Positions 1-4,784 of a stretch of 5,104 bases of DNA are shown piece after piece. Numbering within the stretch: the stretch's first letter is position 1; each line of letters begins with the position of its first letter. The stretch spans positions 1 to 5,104 of the forward strand of contig CAYOJL010000120.1 in assembly GCA_964404235.1 (NCBI GenBank). The letters run 5' to 3'. The notes under the pieces are model-generated. The model did no database searches. It was not told the DNA's origin and was given only the letters and a program-made list of their open reading frames with translations. Origin of the DNA: CACEUX01 sp964404235 (GTDB lineage: Bacteria > Fidelibacterota > Marinisomatia > Marinisomatales > UBA1611). Made by a program: the position numbers and the translations under genes.

Positions 1-858
1 GGCTATAACAAATCCGAAATCGCACCAACAGCGACCCCAATTGCCGCGTCTGCTCCATTTCGAATCCTTTCTAGCGAAGGCGCTGAGATTATGTTGAAAA
101 TCGCTCGGATGCTGCGGTCTCATGCTCGCAGGGCTGGTAATCGAATAGAAAATACAGTCCGGAGCGGCTGTTACCGATCTCGATGGCTCCGGGATCTCTG
201 TTTAAGTCCTGAGGTCACTGAAGTCATGATTGATATATATGGTGTCGACGTTCTCCCACATAACATGCCAGTTCATCTTGGGCATATTAACTATCAACCC
301 ACTAACCCCAAGGAAGCGGTCGATAAATGGCACCATGACACTATCCCCTTGGATTACGTGATGATGGTCACCGACCCCACCAGGCTGCATGGTGGCCAGT
401 TTGAGTATTTCCTTGGGACAAAAGAAGAGGCTGCCAATTTCACCGTCGAAGGTCGTAAACCTCCTTTGGACAGAGTTGTAACGCCAGACTTCCCTGGTCC
501 AGGATATGCCATCGCACTACATGGCGACATGGTGGTGCATCGAGGTGCGCCACTTAACGAACAAGCAGAGCGAATTACTATGGTTAATGGCTATATCGCG
601 GTTGATCGTTCTCGCGATGACCAAAGTCGAGCACGCGATCTTATCGGAATCGATGATCCTGCTGTGCTCTACACTGAATGGGCCAAACATGTGGCATGGC
701 GCGCGCAAGGTAGATTAGAAACGATTATTGAGACGCTACAGTTCGACCAGAACAACGATGCTGTTGTCGCCCACCTTGAGGCCGCCATAGAGGACGTAGT
801 GAAAGCAATTGACGATATGCGCGCTGGTCCGCGAGAAGCCGAACACTACGAACGCTGA
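1..858 (+). CDS. Probable Fe(II)/2-oxoglutarate-dependent oxygenase (5' partial)
   Basis: The frame is open from base 1, so the start codon lies before the window; 285 residues are visible. The ATG at 91 is probably internal, because the upstream residues (GYNKSEIAPTATPIAAS, then PFRILSSEGA) read as ordinary protein continuous with what follows. A double-stranded beta-helix oxygenase is suggested by WHHD at visible residues 110-113 (HxD iron ligands H111 and D113), a distal His at 180 in HGDMVVHRGAPL, and Arg191, 11 residues later in ERITMVNGY, where the 2-oxoglutarate-binding Arg is expected. HGGQFEYFLGT (130-140) lies on the core between these. The C-terminal 75 residues look helical and acidic. 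Such enzymes hydroxylate or otherwise oxidise small molecules in the cytoplasm using O2; the substrate cannot be read from sequence. The gene converges on the dehalogenase gene with 7 bases between stops. The fold class is fairly likely, the exact family is not recognised. Confidence 0.62.
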   Translation, partial: GYNKSEIAPTATPIAASAPFRILSSEGAEIMLKIARMLRSHARRAGNRIENTVRSGCYRSRWLRDLCLSPEVTEVMIDIYGVDVLPHNMPVHLGHINYQPTNPKEAVDKWHHDTIPLDYVMMVTDPTRLHGGQFEYFLGTKEEAANFTVEGRKPPLDRVVTPDFPGPGYAIALHGDMVVHRGAPLNEQAERITMVNGYIAVDRSRDDQSRARDLIGIDDPAVLYTEWAKHVAWRAQGRLETIIETLQFDQNNDAVVAHLEAAIEDVVKAIDDMRAGPREAEHYER

Positions 859-869
859 AAACTTTTCAG
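855..869. repeat. Perfect palindrome spanning two convergent stop codons
   Basis: CTGAAAA-C-TTTTCAG is a 15-base perfect inverted repeat (7-base arms, 1-base centre). It contains the TGA of the plus-strand oxygenase gene (856-858) and, on the minus strand, the TGA of the dehalogenase gene (866-868). As RNA it could form only a short AU-rich hairpin (about 6 pairs with a 3-base loop), so it is at best a weak bidirectional terminator. It may simply reflect two TGA codons meeting head-on. Confidence 0.4.
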
Positions 870-2041
870 TCGCCGGCTCCCCACCAGGTCGCACTCCGCT
901 GACGTTTACCGCGGCCCACCATATTTTCGAGCCAAATTAGCAGATGTCGTGCCCAGGTTCCGGCGAGCCAGCGCCACAATCGATTGGACCACTTGCCAAA
1001 ATCCCGGTTCCAGGGGCATACACGCAGACAGATGGCGCAATCACTGCGAAGATCAGCCCAGAAGCCGAAACACTTCTCCGCGTCAGAGGTCCACTTAACG
1101 ACACCGCGAATAGCCGAGCGGTTCGGCTGTTCTTCGGTTGGTGGCCCATTGGGTAGTGCCTTGACCGGACAAGCATTGATGCAGCGCGTGCATGCATCGC
1201 AGAATGACCGAACGCCGAGCAACCGTGGTCCGTCGTGCGCCAACGGTAGATCAGTAAAGATTTTAGAAAATCGGACCCTGGGCCCAAACTCCGGCGTGAT
1301 CACTAGCTGGTTGCGGGCGTATTCACCCAGCCCCGCCTGCAACGCGTAAGGAATCACCAGTGCAGTATCATTCATTGAACCCGCCGCTTGCCATCCGAGG
1401 TTGCGGATATATTGAGACAGGCGAGTGACCGTTGACACTTCCTCGGAATAGGCGTTCCCCGTTGCAGCCCCAGCAACGGCTGAGGGGTAGGTTGCGACCA
1501 TGTCGATGTCCATTTGATGACCAAGTACAATTACGGAGGTCACCCCATCCGGTAACCCGGTTTCTCGCGCCTTAAAGGTTTTCGAGTCCACACGCGTTGC
1601 GTATGTCCAACGCGGGTCATAAGGCGCGATGCCGACGATCCCGGCACCAAACAGTTTCGCGACACGTTTGATCTCGGTCGCCATGGCGTCCGGATCGTCG
1701 ACGCCAACTCGCGTCGTAGCTGGCTCGGCAGTCGGTTGCAACAGGGCATTGAAACCCTCCCTAATGCCTTCAGATTCACCCCGGCTCGAGAACTCATCGG
1801 ACACAGCCCACGCTGCGTTGCGCAGCGCAAAATCTTTCTGGGTAAACCCGTCCGCCCGACGGGATACGGGCGCCACACGATAAGACTCGAAGAATTCCAT
1901 CATCTCGGGACGACGAACATCGTCGTCCCAGAACGCGCGATTGAACATATCGTCACGCTGAGCGAAGCGACGAAATCGGTCGGTAGTCTGGATTCCGGCA
2001 GCACGGTCACCCTCAACCGGATTATCTTGGGATATGGTCAT
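866..2041 (-). CDS. Soluble reductive-dehalogenase-family protein (RdhA-like)
   Basis: A 391-residue protein of the corrinoid/iron-sulfur reductive dehalogenase family, which removes halogens from organohalides by reduction. Positions from the ATG at 2041: N-terminal RFRRFAQRDDMFNRAFW (22-38) and GFTQKDFALRNAAW (65-78); corrinoid-binding core with VIVLGHQMD (170-178), a candidate catalytic Tyr198 in GNAYSEEV, YIRNLGWQA (211-219), GLGEYAR (237-243) and TDLPL (263-267); cluster 1 CDACTRCINACP with Cys281, 284, 287, 291; cluster 2 Cys324-x10-Cys335-x2-Cys338-x3-Cys342-Pro. The short Cys-x10-Cys spacing and N-terminal motifs favour RdhA over epoxyqueuosine reductase QueG. There is no Tat signal, and no rdhB-like anchor gene or fused reductase domain is visible, so an outside electron donor is needed. 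A Trp-rich amphipathic C-terminal tail ends in WWGAGD. A TTG at 2044 directly precedes the ATG after an in-frame TAG; no clear ribosome binding site is seen. Substrate and true dehalogenase activity are unproven. Confidence 0.85.
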   Translation of the reverse strand: MTISQDNPVEGDRAAGIQTTDRFRRFAQRDDMFNRAFWDDDVRRPEMMEFFESYRVAPVSRRADGFTQKDFALRNAAWAVSDEFSSRGESEGIREGFNALLQPTAEPATTRVGVDDPDAMATEIKRVAKLFGAGIVGIAPYDPRWTYATRVDSKTFKARETGLPDGVTSVIVLGHQMDIDMVATYPSAVAGAATGNAYSEEVSTVTRLSQYIRNLGWQAAGSMNDTALVIPYALQAGLGEYARNQLVITPEFGPRVRFSKIFTDLPLAHDGPRLLGVRSFCDACTRCINACPVKALPNGPPTEEQPNRSAIRGVVKWTSDAEKCFGFWADLRSDCAICLRVCPWNRDFGKWSNRLWRWLAGTWARHLLIWLENMVGRGKRQRSATWWGAGD

Positions 2042-2197
2042 CAACTAATTATCGTTGTCTGTTTTCACGGCTTCAGAAAGTATAGTGTAATGTCTAAACA
2101 AACAACTTCTAATGTTTGACGTCACCCTGTTCGGGACAACACCTATGAATGCACACCCTATTTTCTATCCTGATCGCAATCATGGAGGAGGAACCAA
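2042..2197. promoter_or_regulatory. Divergent intergenic region between dehalogenase and MaoC genes
   Basis: This 156-base spacer must hold the promoters of both divergent genes. On the minus strand a -10-like TATACT lies at 2079-2084, about 38 bases before the dehalogenase ATG; possible -35 elements (TTGTTT at 15-base spacing or AGTTGT at 17) are poor. On the plus strand TTGACG at 2116-2121 is a fair -35, but the nearest -10-like box, TATGAA at 2144-2149, is 22 bases away, too far for a standard sigma-70 promoter. A perfect 8-base palindrome, TGACGTCA, at 2117-2124 overlaps that -35 and could be an operator half or whole site. All of this is inference from motif resemblance. Confidence 0.3.
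2184..2191 (+). promoter_or_regulatory. Strong Shine-Dalgarno for the MaoC gene
   Basis: GGAGGAGG sits 6 bases before the GTG at 2198 and fixes that GTG as the start, although no ATG is available in frame. The ATG at 2182-2184 overlaps the site and is in another frame. Confidence 0.85.
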
Positions 2198-2662
2198 GTG
2201 AAGTTTCAATATACGGAAGATTACAATGCGGGCGACGTATTTGACCTTGGGACATACAACGTTACACGAGAAGAGATCATAGAATTTTCCCGCAAGTACG
2301 ATCCTTTCCCATTTCACGTCGACGACCAGGCGGCTCAAGCAACCGTTTTTGGAGGCATTATCTCCAGCGGTTGGCTGACAGCTCTGGTCTGGCTTCGATT
2401 AATGCATAAGACATTCCTATGTCACGAGACAACCTTAGGCTCGCCTGGGCATGAAGGAATGATCTGGACGACACCCGTGCGTCCTGGCGATCGATTGAGT
2501 GGATAGGTTGAAATTATGGAAAGCCGCGTGTCGACGAGCAAACCGGACTTGGGCTTTGTTCGCTACACCTCCAAATTAAGCAATCAAGAGGGTGAGGAAG
2601 TCTTCGTCACGACAAGTACTATGATTGTGAAACCACGCCCCAAACCAATGGAGGACAAATAA
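2198..2662 (+). pseudogene. MaoC-like acyl-CoA dehydratase interrupted by in-frame TAG
   Basis: The hot-dog-fold MaoC family adds water to, or removes it from, CoA-bound enoyl/hydroxyacyl groups. Starting at GTG 2198, the frame shows the family signature: YDPFPFHVD (residues 34-42, catalytic pair Asp35 and His40), FGGIISSGW (51-59), then GSPGHEG (81-87) and PVRPGDRLSG (93-102). TAG at 2504-2506 (codon 103) then stops the frame. Past it the same frame continues for 51 codons (VEIMESRV, then STSKPDLGFVRYTSKL and a final beta strand) to TAA at 2660-2662, which is exactly how MaoC proteins of about 150 residues end. The lesion is therefore one substituted codon, not a frameshift: a nonsense mutation, a base-call error, or a read-through codon. 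An ATG at 2516, 8 bases after an AGG that overlaps the stop, could allow re-initiation of a C-terminal fragment. Without the C-terminal strands the fold would probably not be stable. Family assignment is secure; functional status is not. Confidence 0.85.
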
Positions 2663-2707
2663 GGATTCGTTTAAAAAAGTACTCATGATGGCGTTCCCTC
2701 GCCTAGT

Positions 2708-3571
2708 TTACAAACCGACAACAGCTTCTAAGTGAACCCCGTCCGCAAGATGCTGTGCTCGCGTAGCATCGAATTTCTCCTTGACTCGCGGAGGCAACGC
2801 CACCTCTTTAGCAATCTCCGGCATTTTAGCTAAACGGTCGTACCAAGCTCCCAGTTTTGAGTGCAATCGGCCGATTGGGTATCCGGTAAGTATCAAGCGG
2901 TTAACAGAAATAAACCAAGCGATATCCAGCACACTAAACCCTTCGGCTAAAAGATAGTCTTGACCTGCAAGGGTATTATCGAGTTGCGCGAATATATCCC
3001 GAAACTTTGCGACAGCCGACTTGGCTGCTTCGTCAGTAATGCCTTCAGATGCATATTGCTCCCAAAAATCAATTTCAACGCCAGCATGCTGATCCGGTTC
3101 ACCCCTCACTGTTCCAGAACCCGCTGTGGCATAAACTTTGAGATCCTCTGGTGACTTAGGATTGTGAGGTGGATTAAAAACAAACCGGAAACTCAATGCC
3201 CTAAGATCGAGATGAAGATCGTCTTCATGCTTTAACAACTCAGAAACATTATTTTCTAACCCCTCCGGTATTAGTCGCGGTTCGGGAAAAACACTTTCAA
3301 GGTATGTGATGATGTCATTACTTTCTATGTGGACGTCACCATCGTGAACCAGTACCGGCACCAAACCGCGTGGATTAATACCCAGAAAATGGTCGGTCAG
3401 GTTCTGGTTGGCCATTAAATCTATGAGATGAGGCTCCCACTCGATGTCCTTTAGATTGAGAAAAATTCGAAGCTTCTGTGAGCAAGATGAAAACGAAAAA
3501 TGGAAAACGTGTAATCCTTTCCAATCGAGAACTTCCCGCGTCTTGATGTCTTCATTCGCTAGCTTCACCAT
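2708..3571 (-). CDS. Glutathione S-transferase family protein, long form
   Basis: A 287-residue cytosolic GST, expected to conjugate glutathione to electrophiles or cleave ether or halide bonds with it. The N-terminal thioredoxin fold runs from about residue 20 to 98: FSFSSCSQK (25-33) holds the Ser/Cys expected at the active site, NPRGLVPVL (66-74) carries the cis-Pro72, and ESNDI (83-87) is the glutathione-binding Glu-Ser pair. The helical C-domain contains FSVLDIAW (212-219) with the Ser-x-x-Asp N-capping box. Typical bacterial GSTs are 200-230 residues; the excess is a 20-residue N-terminal lead and a polar insert at about 131-182. The NPRG and VFPEP segments resemble LigF/beta-etherase-like GSTs, but I cannot assign a subclass. 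The ATG at 3571 is chosen over the TTG at 3589 because GGGGAGA lies 6 bases before it. The gene is intact, AT-richer than the dehalogenase gene, and convergent with the MaoC gene (45 bases between). Confidence 0.88.
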   Translation of the reverse strand: MVKLANEDIKTREVLDWKGLHVFHFSFSSCSQKLRIFLNLKDIEWEPHLIDLMANQNLTDHFLGINPRGLVPVLVHDGDVHIESNDIITYLESVFPEPRLIPEGLENNVSELLKHEDDLHLDLRALSFRFVFNPPHNPKSPEDLKVYATAGSGTVRGEPDQHAGVEIDFWEQYASEGITDEAAKSAVAKFRDIFAQLDNTLAGQDYLLAEGFSVLDIAWFISVNRLILTGYPIGRLHSKLGAWYDRLAKMPEIAKEVALPPRVKEKFDATRAQHLADGVHLEAVVGL

Positions 3572-3577
3572 TATTGC

Positions 3578-3584
3578 TCTCCCC
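3578..3584 (-). promoter_or_regulatory. Shine-Dalgarno deciding the GST start
   Basis: GGGGAGA on the minus strand, 6 bases before the ATG at 3571. It falls inside the frame that opens at the earlier TTG (3589), so it favours the ATG as the true start and a 287-residue product. Confidence 0.75.
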
Positions 3585-3606
3585 GCCAAACGCTCGATAG
3601 AGCCAT

Positions 3607-3635
3607 CTTATACCGCTATCTTGTTCCTGTTACAA
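3607..3635 (-). promoter_or_regulatory. Sigma-70-like promoter for the GST gene
   Basis: On the minus strand TTGTAA (3630-3635) is followed by a 17-base spacer and TATAAG (3607-3612). The -10 box matches the consensus at 5 of 6 positions and the -35 box at 4 of 6, with optimal spacing. Transcription would start near 3600, leaving a leader of roughly 30 bases with the ribosome binding site. This is the best promoter match I found in the window. Confidence 0.5.
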
Positions 3636-3640
3636 ATAAT

Positions 3641-3654
3641 CAATGTACTCATTG
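3641..3654. repeat. Short inverted repeat upstream of the GST promoter
   Basis: CAATG-TACT-CATTG, with 5-base arms and a 4-base centre, lies just upstream of the GST -35 box in the divergent spacer. It could be a regulator site for either neighbour, but a repeat this short can occur by chance. Confidence 0.25.
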
Positions 3655-3686
3655 TTATCTTCATCCAAGGGTAGCGAAACGCAGCC

Positions 3687-3714
3687 TTCACGGATAATTA
3701 GAGCTTAGTATAAA
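3687..3714 (+). promoter_or_regulatory. Weak candidate promoter for the ureohydrolase gene
   Basis: TTCACG (3687-3692), a 16-base spacer and TATAAA (3709-3714) face the ureohydrolase gene. Transcription from it would begin near 3721, close to the start of the conserved protein-coding extension at 3726. The -35 match is poor, so this is tentative. Confidence 0.25.
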
Positions 3715-3725
3715 GATTGCGTTAG

Positions 3726-3791
3726 GTACCACCAGCAATTCTTCTAATTGATCCCGCCGTTAGTCCACGATTTTCTGATATTGCGACGTTT
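3726..3791 (+). other. Conserved N-terminal coding extension of the ureohydrolase lacking a standard start
   Basis: In frame with the ureohydrolase and directly before its first ATG, these 22 codons encode LLIDPAVSPRFSDIATF, which runs into MRTRRHD. The PRF-x-x-IATFMR pattern is typical of agmatinase-family N-termini, so the region looks like real coding sequence. The frame is closed by TAG at 3723-3725, and there is no ATG, GTG or TTG between that stop and 3792; only ATT codons (3738, 3747) could act as rare starts. A TTG at 3717 lies just beyond the TAG. Either the start codon has been mutated, an ATT is used, or the TAG is a base error. Confidence 0.6.
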
Positions 3792-4676
3792 ATGCGAACC
3801 CGTCGACATGATATCTCCCCGCAAGTGGACATAGGTTTAGTAGGGGTACCTTTTGATCTGGGTGTGAACCATCGCACCGGCGCGCGACATGGTCCATCGG
3901 GTGTACGCGACGGTTCTCGTGTCATTCGCCGTGTTCATCCCAGTAGCGGTATAGCTCCGTTTGAAATATGCAATGTGGCGGATTTAGGAGATGCACCCAT
4001 TAATCCAAAGAGCAAAGATATTTCTATAGCGCAGATACAGAAATTCTTCGAACAGCTGGTTGAAAACGAAATCGTGCCGATTGCTTGTGGAGGCGACCAC
4101 ACGATCCCTCTGCCTATTTTGAGAGCAATCGCTAAGAATAATCCGGTTGGTGTGTTACACTTTGATGCCCGCGCCGATACTTTAGATGAGTTAGTAGGCG
4201 ATCGAATTAACCATGCAACATTTCTTCGCCGAGGTTATGAAGAAGGATTGGTTGATCCAAAAAGGGTGATTCAAATTGGCCTACGTGGCAGTCGCTTTGC
4301 GCCGGACGATATTCAGTTCGGTTACGATGTTGGATTTTCCATAATCACCATGGACGAATACGAAGAGATGGGACGTACCGAAGTGATTCGAAAGATCGCC
4401 CACGTGTTAGGCGATGGGCCGAGTTATATCTCTTTGGATATTGACGGTTTGGATCCAGCATTCTTGCCGGGCACAGGTGTGCCTGAAATTGGTGGCATCA
4501 CGCCAAGAGATGCTCAAGTTATTATCCGCTCTTTGCAAGGACGGGAAATAATCGGCGCCGATATTTCGGAAGTTTCCCCGCTGCATGCCCCCACCGGCAT
4601 TACCAGTATCACGGATGCAAATTTGATGTTTGAAATATTGTGCATCATTGCTGACAACATTAACGATCAACGATAA
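3792..4676 (+). CDS. Agmatinase-family ureohydrolase with altered metal motif
   Basis: A member of the arginase/agmatinase superfamily, cytosolic binuclear manganese enzymes that release urea from guanidino compounds; agmatine, guanidinobutyrate and guanidinopropionate are all possible substrates. Positions from ATG 3792 (294 residues): GVPFDLG (18-24), TGARHGPSGVR (29-39), NVADLGDAP (61-69), GGDHT (100-104, metal ligand His103), HFDARADT (123-130), NHATFLRRGYEEG (140-152, His141), SLDIDGLDP (214-222, ligands Asp216 and Asp218), GTGVPEIGG (227-235), SEVSP (259-263, Glu260). The DAHxD motif reads D125-A-R127-A-D129: the His that normally binds the second manganese is Arg (CGC at 4170-4172). 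All other ligands are present, so catalysis may be weakened or changed. ATG 3792 has no Shine-Dalgarno, and conserved sequence continues upstream, so the true protein is probably longer. The oxidoreductase frame starts 108 bases downstream. Confidence 0.85.
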   Translation: MRTRRHDISPQVDIGLVGVPFDLGVNHRTGARHGPSGVRDGSRVIRRVHPSSGIAPFEICNVADLGDAPINPKSKDISIAQIQKFFEQLVENEIVPIACGGDHTIPLPILRAIAKNNPVGVLHFDARADTLDELVGDRINHATFLRRGYEEGLVDPKRVIQIGLRGSRFAPDDIQFGYDVGFSIITMDEYEEMGRTEVIRKIAHVLGDGPSYISLDIDGLDPAFLPGTGVPEIGGITPRDAQVIIRSLQGREIIGADISEVSPLHAPTGITSITDANLMFEILCIIADNINDQR

Positions 4677-4784
4677 ATGAAAAGAAGCGCCATTAACCTC
4701 CCTATAAAAATTGGAAAACCGCGTTAATTTCTCCAACGAAACTAAAAACATTAAGCGGGTTCTCTATGATTGGGAATTTGTACG
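4677..4784. other. Intergenic spacer without a clear terminator
   Basis: The AT-rich spacer holds two mutually exclusive weak inverted repeats: ATTAAC (4693-4698) with GTTAAT (4724-4729), and TTGGA (4712-4716) with TCCAA (4733-4737). Neither is GC-rich or followed by a T run, so neither is a convincing intrinsic terminator. TATGAT at 4765-4770 resembles a -10 box but has no -35 partner. Co-transcription of the flanking genes is therefore possible. Confidence 0.3.

Noticed and set aside
91..93. ATG as start of the oxygenase gene
   Set aside because: The same frame is open to base 1 and the upstream residues look like ordinary conserved protein, so the ATG is taken as internal.
944..1349. Long open frames on the plus strand opposite the dehalogenase gene
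   Set aside because: They are antisense to strong protein motifs, show no recognisable family pattern, and are expected in GC-rich coding sequence.
866..2041. Epoxyqueuosine reductase (QueG) instead of a dehalogenase homologue
   Set aside because: The first cluster motif and TDLPL are shared, but the short Cys-x10-Cys spacing of cluster 2, the long N-terminal region and the WW-type tail fit RdhA better.
2663..2707. Shared terminator between the MaoC and GST genes
   Set aside because: Only a 3-base GCG/CGC pairing is visible and no stable stem with a T run on either strand.
4770..4772. TTG as start of the oxidoreductase
   Set aside because: It would add five residues (MGICT) before the usual N-terminus and has no ribosome binding site; GTG 4785 fits the family and has GGGA upstream.
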